NCBI GenBank assembly: GCA_036272735.1
Contig: DATAYF010000052.1
Coordinates: forward strand, 1-8,810
Source: DATAYF01 sp036272735
GTDB lineage: Bacteria > Chloroflexota > Ktedonobacteria > Ktedonobacterales > Ktedonobacteraceae
DNA: 8,810 bases
Direction of reading: 5' to 3'
Shown piece by piece: positions 1-8,225 of the stretch. Every line of letters begins with the position of its first letter. Position 1 is the stretch's first letter. Under the pieces are notes generated by a model. That model was not told the DNA's origin. It saw only the letters and a program-made list of their open reading frames with translations, and ran no database searches. The position numbers and the translations under genes are program-made.

Positions 1-45
1 CTTGCGGGTTCATCTTCCTATTCTAGCAGCTTGTTAAATGGGTAT

Positions 46-67
46 AAAAGCATGGCCTTCAGGCATG
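46..67 (-). terminator. Candidate intrinsic terminator of smc
   Basis: Read on the minus strand, CATGCC, loop TGAA and GGCCATG form a six-pair stem with one bulged C, followed directly by CTTTTAT. It lies about 80 nt past the smc stop codon, which suits a Rho-independent terminator for smc. The stem is short and bulged and the T tract has only four consecutive T, so efficiency may be modest. I found no gene in positions 1-146. Confidence 0.45.
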
Positions 68-146
68 GGGAGGAATGGCGAGTTCTTATTTGGGCAGTAC
101 CAGTGGTAATAGCACTATGCTCTTTTCTGTTGTTGCAAGAAAATTG

Positions 147-3100
147 TTATCTTGTTGTAGTAGCTGCCACTTCTTCTATACGCATGGAAAGCAGGCGTGA
201 GACGCTTTCTTTCATCGAGACGCCATAGAGCACCTGGGCTGCTGTCATGGTGACACGGTTGTGGGTGATTACGATAAATTGTGTACGTTGGCCCAGGCGT
301 TTGAGTATATCGCAAAACCTGGTGACATTTGATTCATCTAGTGCGGCATCCACTTCGTCTAATAAGCAGAACGGCGGTGGATTGATTTCGAGTAGAGAAA
401 AAAGTAATGCGGCTGCGACCAGTGCACGTTCACCACCAGATAGGAGTGATAAGTCCTGTACTTTTTTGCCTGGTGGTTGTACGATGACTTCGACTCCAGT
501 TGGCATACGAGATGGCGTTGACTCGTGTTCTTCTGTATCGGTTTTCGCCGTGAGCAATTCCAGCCGTGCTGTACCACCATTGAAGAGGGTAGTGAAATGT
601 TCGCGGAAGCGCGTATTCACCGCCTGGAAAGTGGTTTCAAATTGGCGCGCCATGGTGGCATCCAGTTGGCTGATAATGGTGCGGAGTTGCAAGGCGGCCT
701 GATCCATGTCAGCGATTTGCGTGGTGAGGAATTCGTGGCGGGAACGTGTTTCCTCGTAGATTTGTGGTGCGCTAGGGTCACATCCTCCCATGGCTTTCAA
801 ACGATTGCGTAACCCATCGATATGGCGGCGCAGGCGACGCAATTGCCCCTCTTCTTCCTCGGATAGTTCAGCACCGCCTGTAGCGTGCTGATCATCTGGC
901 GTATGGCTACTGGTTGGCGTCTCATTTTCGTTCAAGTGCATGGTTGTCAGCGCCTGTGGATCGGTGATACCCAGTTCCTCCTGCATCTGGGTGAGGAGTG
1001 TTTCTACTGCATCACGGGCGCGCTGGCTATCGAGTAAGGTACGTCGGTAGATGGATTCTTGTTGCGCCTTATCCTGCTGGACGTGAATACGCTCTTTCTC
1101 TCTAGTGGCGATACGTTGATCCGTCTCTGCGAGTTGTCCTTCTACCGTTTGGAGTTCCGTATGTAGGTGCGTGACACGGTCGCGAGATTGCGCGAGTGTT
1201 GCCTGGTGCTGCGCAATAGTTACGCGTAGTGCCTGGACCTGTTGCTCGTTTTCTTGCAGGCGTACAACCTGTTGTCCAAGCTGTATTTTGATCTCCTGAA
1301 CCTGGGTACCCTGGTTGGCTAGCTGTTGGCGTAGCGATCTGGCCTCCTGGCGTTGCACAGCGAGGGCAGTGCGCGACCTACCTAGCTCGTCCTGTTGGCG
1401 ACGATAGGCCGTTGCGCGTTCCTCCATGGCATACTGAAACTCTTCAACTAGCCCTTGCATATCGCGTTGTGAGCGCTCATGTGCCTGTACCCTTTGTATG
1501 GCTGCTTGCGCTTCCTGCGCTAAGCCTGCCACTTCGGATGCAAGCTGCTGTTCGACAGAGGCGGCCAGTCGGCTCTCTGTTTGTAGGCGTTCTTGCTCAC
1601 GCTGCGATGATGAAACGCGTTTGTTCAACTCTTGCAGTTGCGTGGTTATCTTTTGTAGTGCTTTATCGAGTGTGGCTTGCTCCGCTTTACGACTATTCTG
1701 ATTGCGCTGTGCCTCACTAATGCTGTCATGTATTTGCATAATCTGAGCGGTCACATCTTCTAATTGCTGCGGTAATTCGTGCAGTTCGCGTTCGTAGACC
1801 AGCAAACCTTGCTGGTTGCCGCTTTTGCCTGTGCCGCCTGTAAGCCAACCATCGACGTGCAATACCTCGCCTTGCATGGTTACAATCGAAGTGAAAGGGA
1901 GATCGGTGTCGGAAGAGAGGCTCAGTGAGAGATCCCACTCAAGGAGTTCTTTGGCGGCCTCAAGGTGGTGTGCAATGACGACGCCATGCAGCAGGCGATG
2001 AAAGAGTTGCGTGTAACGGGCTTCGTAGTGCAGGTACTTCCAGGCAAAGCCGGCAACATGATCTTGTAATGTTGGCGTGCTCGCCAGAAAACGCTGGAGC
2101 ACTGCCTCTTCTTGCTGCTGTTGAAGTACATGGACTTCGTGGGCTTGCTCATCTTCCTCTATACGTTCCAGCCAGACGACCATAGCCTGACCTGCTTGTT
2201 TTTGGTGCAGATAGGCCAGGCATGTCTGTGCGTCTGCAAAGGTCTGCACAACGACTGCCTGCATAGCGGGACCAAAGGCGGCTTCCACGGCCTGCTCGAA
2301 TCCCGAAGCGACGATAGCGAGCTGTGGCACCGGGCCAAGGATACCGCTCAGCGCATTGGCGGGCGTTCGTAATAGGGCGCGTACGCCATCGCTATAGCCG
2401 CTTAAATTTTGTCGCCAATTTTTGAGCATGGTAAGGCGATCATTGGTACTGCGTTTCTGGCGCTCTCCTTCCGCAAGCGTTGCTTTGTGCTGGTCTATAT
2501 CCCTCTGGGCAGCCGAAATTTTTTGGACAAGAGCTTGTTTCTGCTGGGCTGTGGCCTGTTCGTCGTTTTGTGCCTGCTCTAGCTGCGTCTTTTCTGTGAG
2601 CACGCGTGTTTCCAGTGTGCGTAGCGTCTGTTGTGATTGGGCGATGGTGTCCCTTCGTGCTGCGAGCGTGCGATTGCGCTCACCTAATTGCTTCTGAATG
2701 CGTCCTAATTCTGTCTGACTTGAGCCGAGACGAGCCTGCACCTGGATCAGGTCGTTTTGTGCATTTCTCAGGCGATGCTCGTCCAATTCATACTCTTTTT
2801 GTGCCTTATTGACCTGGGTTTCGAGTGTGGCAAGGTGTGCTGCCGCTGTATCGATGCTTTCGTCTGCCAGGTCACATTGTTCTTCGAGGTCGATGCACTG
2901 TTTTTGCAGGGTTATCAAGCGTTCACGCAGACGCCGCTCTTCCTGCCGGAGGTCGTTGCTTTGACGCTCTCGACCGCCAACGCGTTCTTCACTGACGGCT
3001 ACGTCACGTTCCTGCTGTTGCACGAGGTCGCTGGCTTCGTTGTACGTTGTACGTACGTTTGAAAGGTGTGCTTGTATACGTTGACGTTCAACGCGTGATG

Positions 3101-3911
3101 TGTTGACCTGCTGGTCGATGCTCTGAAGCGCGAGCTCAAATTGTTGCGACTTCTGTGCTTGCTCGTGCTCGATATGTTCTGCACGTCCTTTAGCAGCTTG
3201 TAGACGCCGCCATTGTAGTGTGTACCAGGAAAGCAATGTGGCTTGTAGTTCGTCAGAGAGCTGTGCGTATTCAACTGCCCTGCGAGCCTGTTCCGCGAGC
3301 GGTTCCAGGCGCGGTTCGATTTCGTTCACGATATCGCGTAGGCGTTCGAGATTTTGCTCTGTTTGTTGCAGGCGATTCTCGGCATCCGTGCGTTGTACCT
3401 GGTAAGGACGAATGCCAGCGGCATCTTCGAAGAGACCACGCCGTTCCTCGGCACGCAAGCTCAACGTCGCGTCGATGTGACCCTGGCCCACGACGGTGTA
3501 TGAATCGTGCCCGATGCGTGCCTGTGCCAGAAGCAGCAAGATGTCTTTGAGTCGTACTTTTTGTTTGTTGATGAGATATTCGTTCTCACCTGAGCGGAAA
3601 ACACGGCGGGTGACGGTGATTTCGCTGTACTCGGACGGTATCCAGCCAGTGCTGTTGTCGAGTGTGAGTGAAACCTCTGCCATACCGAGGGCCGAGCGGC
3701 CCTGTCCTCCGACAAAAATAATATCCTCGCTTTTTTTGCCGCGCAGATGTCGCATGCTTTGCTCGCCTAGCACCCAACGCATGGCGTCGGCGACGTTCGA
3801 TTTCCCCGAACCGTTGGGTCCGATGACCGCTGTAATACCGGGGCTAAATTCGAGTAGCGTGCGTGAGGCAAAGCTCTTGAAGCCGAGCATTTCTAGGCGC
3901 TTGAGATACAT
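147..3911 (-). CDS. smc: Chromosome segregation protein SMC (condensin ATPase)
   Basis: Complete 1254-residue SMC protein, the core ATPase of bacterial condensin, which dimerises through its hinge and, with ScpA and ScpB, compacts and segregates the chromosome. The N-terminal head has Walker A GPNGSGKS at residues 31-38 and the Q-loop region VVGQGHIDATLSLRAEERRG. Two long Gln/Glu/Arg-rich coiled coils (about 170-505 and 700-1090) flank a globular hinge (about 518-695) ending in GWLTGGTGKSG. The C-terminal head has signature LSGGE at 1157-1161, Walker B FCLLDEVDAALDE with D1185/E1186, and H-loop ITHNR with H1217. All ATPase motifs are intact. The length is somewhat above the roughly 1190 residues of Bacillus SMC, partly from a Thr/Ser/acidic stretch near 991-1014 and a longer head linker. 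ATG is chosen because MYLKRLEMLGFKSFA is the standard SMC N-terminus and GGAAGGA lies 12 nt upstream, with an in-frame TAG between them. The common neighbours ftsY, rnc and scpAB are not in the window. Confidence 0.97.
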   Translation of the reverse strand: MYLKRLEMLGFKSFASRTLLEFSPGITAVIGPNGSGKSNVADAMRWVLGEQSMRHLRGKKSEDIIFVGGQGRSALGMAEVSLTLDNSTGWIPSEYSEITVTRRVFRSGENEYLINKQKVRLKDILLLLAQARIGHDSYTVVGQGHIDATLSLRAEERRGLFEDAAGIRPYQVQRTDAENRLQQTEQNLERLRDIVNEIEPRLEPLAEQARRAVEYAQLSDELQATLLSWYTLQWRRLQAAKGRAEHIEHEQAQKSQQFELALQSIDQQVNTSRVERQRIQAHLSNVRTTYNEASDLVQQQERDVAVSEERVGGRERQSNDLRQEERRLRERLITLQKQCIDLEEQCDLADESIDTAAAHLATLETQVNKAQKEYELDEHRLRNAQNDLIQVQARLGSSQTELGRIQKQLGERNRTLAARRDTIAQSQQTLRTLETRVLTEKTQLEQAQNDEQATAQQKQALVQKISAAQRDIDQHKATLAEGERQKRSTNDRLTMLKNWRQNLSGYSDGVRALLRTPANALSGILGPVPQLAIVASGFEQAVEAAFGPAMQAVVVQTFADAQTCLAYLHQKQAGQAMVVWLERIEEDEQAHEVHVLQQQQEEAVLQRFLASTPTLQDHVAGFAWKYLHYEARYTQLFHRLLHGVVIAHHLEAAKELLEWDLSLSLSSDTDLPFTSIVTMQGEVLHVDGWLTGGTGKSGNQQGLLVYERELHELPQQLEDVTAQIMQIHDSISEAQRNQNSRKAEQATLDKALQKITTQLQELNKRVSSSQREQERLQTESRLAASVEQQLASEVAGLAQEAQAAIQRVQAHERSQRDMQGLVEEFQYAMEERATAYRRQQDELGRSRTALAVQRQEARSLRQQLANQGTQVQEIKIQLGQQVVRLQENEQQVQALRVTIAQHQATLAQSRDRVTHLHTELQTVEGQLAETDQRIATREKERIHVQQDKAQQESIYRRTLLDSQRARDAVETLLTQMQEELGITDPQALTTMHLNENETPTSSHTPDDQHATGGAELSEEEEGQLRRLRRHIDGLRNRLKAMGGCDPSAPQIYEETRSRHEFLTTQIADMDQAALQLRTIISQLDATMARQFETTFQAVNTRFREHFTTLFNGGTARLELLTAKTDTEEHESTPSRMPTGVEVIVQPPGKKVQDLSLLSGGERALVAAALLFSLLEINPPPFCLLDEVDAALDESNVTRFCDILKRLGQRTQFIVITHNRVTMTAAQVLYGVSMKESVSRLLSMRIEEVAATTTR

Positions 3912-3923
3912 CGCTTGCTACAA

Positions 3924-3930
3924 TCCTTCC
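3924..3930 (-). promoter_or_regulatory. Ribosome binding site of smc
   Basis: GGAAGGA on the minus strand, 12 nt before the ATG. The spacing is slightly long, but no other start is possible: the upstream in-frame TTG is followed at once by TAG. Confidence 0.5.
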
Positions 3931-3952
3931 GCAAGGTGTGACGAATAGACCG

Positions 3953-3981
3953 ATCATATCACAGCCGTGTGCTGGCGTCGA
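3953..3981 (-). promoter_or_regulatory. Candidate sigma70-type promoter for smc
   Basis: On the minus strand, TCGACG (3976-3981) and TATGAT (3953-3958) are separated by exactly 17 bp. They match the -35 and -10 consensus at 4/6 and 5/6 positions. The predicted start near 3946 gives a leader of about 35 nt ending at the smc ATG. This rests on consensus matching only. Confidence 0.45.
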
Positions 3982-4038
3982 GTTATTGGGAGCATGGGAG
4001 CATGGTGCGAAACAAAAGGTGTTTGGATTGACGCCAGG

Positions 4039-4068
4039 TTGCTCTTTTCTTGCCATGACGATTATAAT
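4039..4068 (+). promoter_or_regulatory. Candidate sigma70-type promoter for the GH38 mannosidase
   Basis: A perfect -10 hexamer TATAAT lies at 4063-4068, with a weak -35 TTGCTC at 4039-4044, 18 bp upstream. Transcription would begin near 4075, giving a leader of about 50 nt. Just downstream is a small inverted repeat, GCAAG-ggata-CTTGC (4080-4094), placed where a repressor could block initiation; the arms are only 5 bp, so this may be chance. Confidence 0.45.
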
Positions 4069-4103
4069 ATTTGGCATATGCAAGGGATACTTGCTTGATC
4101 TCT

Positions 4104-4111
4104 AGAAAGGG
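4104..4111 (+). promoter_or_regulatory. Ribosome binding site supporting a TTG start
   Basis: AGAAAGGG ends 12 nt before the TTG at 4124. TTG is the first possible start after the in-frame TAA at 4112-4114. The next usable in-frame start is roughly 50 codons further in and would remove conserved N-terminal sequence, so this site helps fix the start. Confidence 0.45.
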
Positions 4112-4123
4112 TAACGGTGTTTT

Positions 4124-7117
4124 TTGCCATATCATTATGTAACGCAACATAACTTTACTGCGACGCTTAGCAGAATTGCAAAGGCCACGTATCAACCTCT
4201 CAGTGAACTTCATGTTGAAGCCTGGATTACCCCCGAACCCGTTCCATTTGCGCAGCGCCAATCAGGTGATCATAAAACGTTGTCGATTGGGCAGAGCTGG
4301 GGCAAGCTATGGGATTGCGCCTGGTTTCATTTTACCGGCACGCTTCCCAAAAGCACAGAGGGCCAGGAGGTCGTTCTTTTGATCGATCTCAGTGGTGAAG
4401 CCGCTGTTGTCGACGAGGAGGGGTGCCCTATTCAGGGTCTTACCACGGTCAGTTCAACCTTTGACTTGAGCCTGGGCCGACCAGGCAAAAACGTGGTTCC
4501 GTTTGCACAACGCGCTCAGGGCAATGAAGTCGTCGATTTGTGGGCTGATGCTGGTTGTAATGATTTATTCGGCCGGTATCGTGATAGTGGCACTGTGAAA
4601 GAAGCGCACATTGCATTATTTGACGTGGAGATGCAGCAGCTTCACTACGATTTTGAAGTGCTACATGACCTGATGAAGCAGCTTGCTCCTGAGAGCGCAC
4701 GTCATCAGCGTATTTTACACGCTTTGTATAAGGCGTCCAATTTGCTCGTTGAGTATACAAGCGAGGAGGCACGGCAGGCGCGTGCTATTCTGGCTGTAGA
4801 ACTGGCCAAGACTGGCGGTTCGCCTTCTTTGCACGTGAGCGCTATCGGGCATGCCCATATCGATCTGGGGTGGCTCTGGCCTATTCGCGAAACGATACGG
4901 AAGGGGGCGAGAACGTTCTCGACCGTGTTGGCGACGATGGAGCGCTATCCCGACTACGTCTTTGGTGCCAGCCAACCACAATTGTATCAGTGGATGAAAG
5001 ATCAGTATCCACAGCTTTACAAAAAGATGCAGGCAAAGGTTGCCGAAGGCCGCTGGGAGACGCAGGGTGGCATGTGGGTCGAACCTGATACCAACATTTC
5101 TGGTGGTGAAGCGCTGGTACGACAATTGGTGTATGGCAAGCGTTTCTTCCGTACTGAGTTTGGCACAGCCCCGAAGATGCTGTGGTTGCCCGATGTTTTT
5201 GGCTACTCGGCCGCGCTACCGCAAATTTTGAAAAAGGCGGGCATCGACTACTTCCTTACCATCAAAATTTCCTGGAATATGTTTAACGTCTTCCCGCATC
5301 ACACGTTTTTCTGGCAGGGTATAGACGGATCGCGTGTCCTCGCGCATATGCCGCCGGAGGGGACATACAACAGTTCGGCCGCACCGAGTGCACTTATGGG
5401 TGCGGAGCATAACTTCGCCGATAAAGTGGTCTCAGAATATTGCGCTGTGCTCTATGGCATCGGTGATGGTGGTGGTGGTCCGGGGACCGAGCACCTGGAA
5501 CGGCTGGCACGCGAGCAAAATCTTGCTGGTCTGCCTCCGGTGAAACAAGAGCTAATGGAGAGCTTCTTCGAGCGCATTGCACAGGATACCTCGGAATATC
5601 AGACGTGGACCGGTGAACTCTACCTGGAAAAGCACCAGGGGACCTATACCACGCAAGCCAGAAATAAACGCTTCAATCGTAAAATTGAACTGGCGTTGCG
5701 TGATCTAGAGTTCCTGGCTGCGCTTGCTCATCGCAAGGGGGCATACGAATATCCATCGCAGGAATTAGACGCGATCTGGAAAGAAGTATTGTTGTACCAA
5801 TTTCACGATATCCTGCCCGGTTCATCGATCACACGTGTCTATGATGAGTCGCTGGCGCGCTATCAGCAGCTTGCTGCACAGGTGCAACAACTCACGCGCG
5901 AGGTGCAGGACGCACTCAGCGATCAGGCGCAATCTGGCTCGGTGTCGGTATTCAATACGCTTTCCTGGGAGCGTACAGAATGGTTACGTATACAGGAGCG
6001 CTGGCAGCAGGTGACAGTGCCTGCAATGGGCAGCATGACCTTTAACCCATCATCAGCCGATGGGCAAGCCGTAGGTGACCTATCAGTAGCACCTAGTGTG
6101 CTGGAAAACGATCTGTTGCGTGTGCAGTTCGCACCTGATGGCTCTATCGCATCGGTTTTTGATAAAGAGTATCAGCGTGAGGTGCTAGCAGAAGGCGAGC
6201 ATGCCAATCGACTGGCCGTGTATCATGACGAGGGCGATGCCTGGGACTTTTCGATAGCTTATGCCGAGCAGGCTCCGCACTACTTCGCGTTGGAAGAAAG
6301 TTCGGCACATATCGATGGTCCGCAGGCGATAGTGGAGCAAACGTATCGCTTCGGGCAATCGACCCTGCAGCAGCGCATCACCTTGACCTCAGGCAGTCGG
6401 CGCATCGATTTTGTGACGACGGCTGATTGGCAGGAAAGTAATAAGATGCTGCGTACCAGCTTCCCCGTTGCTGTGCAATCGAATGAGGCCACCTGTGATA
6501 TTCAGTTTGGTTCAGTCAAGCGGCCGACGCACGATAACACCAGTTGGGACATGGCGAAGTACGAGATTTGTGCACACAAATGGATCGACATTTCTCAATG
6601 GGATTATGGCGTGGCACTCCTAAACGATTGTAAGTATGGTCACAAAGTCACACAGAACGTGCTTGACCTCAATTTGTTGCGTAGTCCCGGTCATCCTGAT
6701 CCGCAGGCTGATCGTGCTCAACACGAGTTTACCTACGCGCTCTATCCTCACACGGGCAATCATATTGTTGGTGGCGTGGTGCGTGCTGGTTACGAGTTGA
6801 ATGTGCCTTTGAGGTACGTCGAGGGTGCTGTGTCGGCGACGAGTCCGCTTGCGAACGCGTCGTTTGTAGAGGTTAGCGCTGAGAATGTGCTGATCGAGAC
6901 CATCAAGAAAGCCGAGGAGAACGATGACGTCGTGCTGCGTCTCTACGAGGCTTCAGGAGCCACGACGCATACGACGTTGACGTTCAATGCTGAGATTGCT
7001 GACATCTGGCAGACTAACCTATTGGAAGAGCCAGAGGTACAGTTAAAGCATCAACAGAAAACAGTTGATGTGGCGCTCAAGCCATTTGAGATCCTGACGT
7101 TGCGTCTACGTTTGTAG
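4124..7117 (+). CDS. Glycoside hydrolase family 38 alpha-mannosidase
   Basis: Complete 997-residue alpha-mannosidase of the cytosolic (Ams1/MAN2C1-like) GH38 branch, a retaining, metal-dependent enzyme that releases alpha-linked mannose from oligosaccharides. No signal peptide or membrane segment is visible, so it probably acts in the cytoplasm on imported glycans. An N-terminal beta-rich domain (about 1-225) precedes the catalytic domain (about 235-500), which begins with IGHAHIDLGWLWP; H245 and D247 match family metal ligands. The motif GGMWVEPDTN carries the expected nucleophile D322. A helical middle domain (about 500-590) contains EKHQGTYTTQARNKR and then FHDILPGSSI, where H561 and D562 match further metal-site residues. 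The C-terminal beta domains follow (about 650-997). All recognised active-site residues are present. Translation starts at TTG, 12 nt after AGAAAGGG. The gene is divergent from smc and has no transporter or other glycosidase beside it, so the natural substrate cannot be inferred from context. Confidence 0.95.
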   Translation: MPYHYVTQHNFTATLSRIAKATYQPLSELHVEAWITPEPVPFAQRQSGDHKTLSIGQSWGKLWDCAWFHFTGTLPKSTEGQEVVLLIDLSGEAAVVDEEGCPIQGLTTVSSTFDLSLGRPGKNVVPFAQRAQGNEVVDLWADAGCNDLFGRYRDSGTVKEAHIALFDVEMQQLHYDFEVLHDLMKQLAPESARHQRILHALYKASNLLVEYTSEEARQARAILAVELAKTGGSPSLHVSAIGHAHIDLGWLWPIRETIRKGARTFSTVLATMERYPDYVFGASQPQLYQWMKDQYPQLYKKMQAKVAEGRWETQGGMWVEPDTNISGGEALVRQLVYGKRFFRTEFGTAPKMLWLPDVFGYSAALPQILKKAGIDYFLTIKISWNMFNVFPHHTFFWQGIDGSRVLAHMPPEGTYNSSAAPSALMGAEHNFADKVVSEYCAVLYGIGDGGGGPGTEHLERLAREQNLAGLPPVKQELMESFFERIAQDTSEYQTWTGELYLEKHQGTYTTQARNKRFNRKIELALRDLEFLAALAHRKGAYEYPSQELDAIWKEVLLYQFHDILPGSSITRVYDESLARYQQLAAQVQQLTREVQDALSDQAQSGSVSVFNTLSWERTEWLRIQERWQQVTVPAMGSMTFNPSSADGQAVGDLSVAPSVLENDLLRVQFAPDGSIASVFDKEYQREVLAEGEHANRLAVYHDEGDAWDFSIAYAEQAPHYFALEESSAHIDGPQAIVEQTYRFGQSTLQQRITLTSGSRRIDFVTTADWQESNKMLRTSFPVAVQSNEATCDIQFGSVKRPTHDNTSWDMAKYEICAHKWIDISQWDYGVALLNDCKYGHKVTQNVLDLNLLRSPGHPDPQADRAQHEFTYALYPHTGNHIVGGVVRAGYELNVPLRYVEGAVSATSPLANASFVEVSAENVLIETIKKAEENDDVVLRLYEASGATTHTTLTFNAEIADIWQTNLLEEPEVQLKHQQKTVDVALKPFEILTLRLRL

Positions 7118-7130
7118 CAGAATAAGATGT

Positions 7131-7178
7131 ATGATGCAGGAGATGAATACTGCTAGCAGTATTCATCTCCTGCATCAT
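7131..7178. terminator. Perfect 48-bp palindrome, probable bidirectional terminator
   Basis: Positions 7131-7154 and 7155-7178 are exact reverse complements with no spacer; the centre is TGCTAGCA. RNA from either strand would fold into a stem of about 22 bp with a minimal loop. It begins 14 nt after the mannosidase stop and ends 4 nt before the VWA gene's stop, the usual place for a shared terminator of convergent genes. In plus-strand RNA the stem can grow by six more pairs, three of them G-U (7125-7130 with 7179-7184). There is no good T tract on either side, so mRNA 3'-end protection or RNase III cleavage is also possible. Confidence 0.6.
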
Positions 7179-7182
7179 GCGT

Positions 7183-8103
7183 TTATGCCTGTAAGATAGG
7201 AAAGTTCACCAAACTTTCTGCCATCTGCGCGAGTTGTTCGACAGTACGCACAACTTCGACGCGGCGACAATACTGCTCGTACAGTGGCATATCGCAACTT
7301 CCAAGCGACCAGCCCCATTTGGGTTCGGGTGTCATCCAAATGACCTGCTTGGCATGGCTGGCAATCTCTTCAAGTGCGATCTCATTTGGTGGGTGACCGT
7401 TATTGTGCCCATCGCCAAGGATCGCCACGGTGGTGCGCCGATTGGCAGCCACAAGAAAGTTATTGTGGAACTGCTCTAAGGCTCGCCCAAAGTCGCTATT
7501 TGTATCGGCGTCGAGCAGTTGGCCGCCAAAGATAATTTCTACTGCTTTATTCATCGTCTGTTCCTCGAACAGTTGCGTGACCTCGACCACGTCAGCAACG
7601 AAGACGAAGGTACGTACCTTGGAGAACAGGCTTTGCATCTGGTAGACCATATGCAGCCAGAAACGTGCCAGGTTACGTGTAGAAAGACTCACATCGCAGA
7701 GCAGTATGAGACATGGGCGTTGCTCACGCTTCCTACGGAGCGCTGGTTGAAAGGGCATACCGTCGTAGCGCATGTTTTGACGTAAGGTGTGCGCGATACT
7801 CACGCGACCTATACGGTCGCGGTGCATGCGCCGTGTTGTTGAACCATGTATCTGGCGTGCTATGCGCTTGATCGCCGCTTCCATATCACGCTGCTCATCG
7901 GCAGAAAAGTTGAGGAGGCGGCGCAATGACCTTTGTTGTATCTCAGTATCGTCTGTTTTCTTTTGCAGGGCCCGCTGTCGTTCCAGCATTGCTTTGAACA
8001 ATTCAGGTAGTCCCTGTATGACATTATCTGTCATGTCTGCCAACTGTTGAATGAGCTCCTCATCGACCTCTAAATCGTGCAAATGGTCAATCAGATCTTG
8101 CAT
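7183..8103 (-). CDS. CoxE-type VWA domain protein, probably 5'-truncated by an IS
   Basis: The 306 residues from the first ATG match the C-terminal part of CoxE-like von Willebrand factor A proteins, metal-dependent adaptors often paired with a MoxR-type AAA+ ATPase in protein or metal-centre maturation. A charged helical region (about 1-90) and a basic segment (91-128, including RRMHRDRIGRVSIAHTLRQN) precede the VWA fold. The MIDAS motif DVSLS is at D137, S139 and S141. The later metal-site positions fall in DTNSDFGRAL, with S203 where Thr is usual, and in ILGDGHNN with D231. WMTPEP and the C-terminal helix fit the family. The ATG has no clear ribosome binding site close by, and the frame remains open upstream for nearly 40 codons to the IS end. 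CoxE-like proteins usually have a longer N-terminal region, so the true start was probably lost beyond the insertion. The gene converges on the mannosidase. Whether the remnant is expressed is unknown. Confidence 0.85.
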   Translation of the reverse strand: MQDLIDHLHDLEVDEELIQQLADMTDNVIQGLPELFKAMLERQRALQKKTDDTEIQQRSLRRLLNFSADEQRDMEAAIKRIARQIHGSTTRRMHRDRIGRVSIAHTLRQNMRYDGMPFQPALRRKREQRPCLILLCDVSLSTRNLARFWLHMVYQMQSLFSKVRTFVFVADVVEVTQLFEEQTMNKAVEIIFGGQLLDADTNSDFGRALEQFHNNFLVAANRRTTVAILGDGHNNGHPPNEIALEEIASHAKQVIWMTPEPKWGWSLGSCDMPLYEQYCRRVEVVRTVEQLAQMAESLVNFPILQA

Positions 8104-8217
8104 CTCGGCTGCCGAAATATCGACGGGAATCTCCTCACTATCGTTAAGAGGAGCTATGCCGCCAGGGCTGAAAACGTTGCGCGCGCTACGTACTTTGAGA
8201 TGATACGATATCTTTTC
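8104..8217 (-). other. In-frame upstream remnant of the VWA gene, up to the IS end
   Basis: Reading the VWA frame upstream of its first ATG gives an uninterrupted coding-like stretch, including residues KVRSARNVFSPGG, APLNDSEEIPVD and ISAAEM joined to MQDLIDHL. It contains no ATG, GTG or TTG codon in frame. The first in-frame stop upstream is the TAG at 8233-8235, which lies in the IS hairpin and is the stop of tnpB. The simplest reading is that this is VWA coding sequence cut off by the insertion. The exact junction with the IS is uncertain by several bases. Confidence 0.55.
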
Positions 8218-8225
8218 TGAAAGCT

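Noticed and set aside
31..228. 65-codon plus-strand open frame with a hydrophobic stretch
   Set aside because: It overlaps the 3' end of smc antisense by about 80 bp, has no convincing ribosome binding site and overlaps the likely smc terminator. It is probably chance.
3496..3948. 150-codon plus-strand open frame antisense to the smc start
   Set aside because: It is antisense to the highly conserved SMC head and has Ser/Arg-rich, protein-unlike composition, so it is a shadow frame.
3988..4003. Tandem GGGAGCAT x2 in the divergent intergenic region
   Set aside because: Two 8-bp units are too few to call a functional repeat, and they sit upstream of both promoters without a recognisable binding-site pattern.
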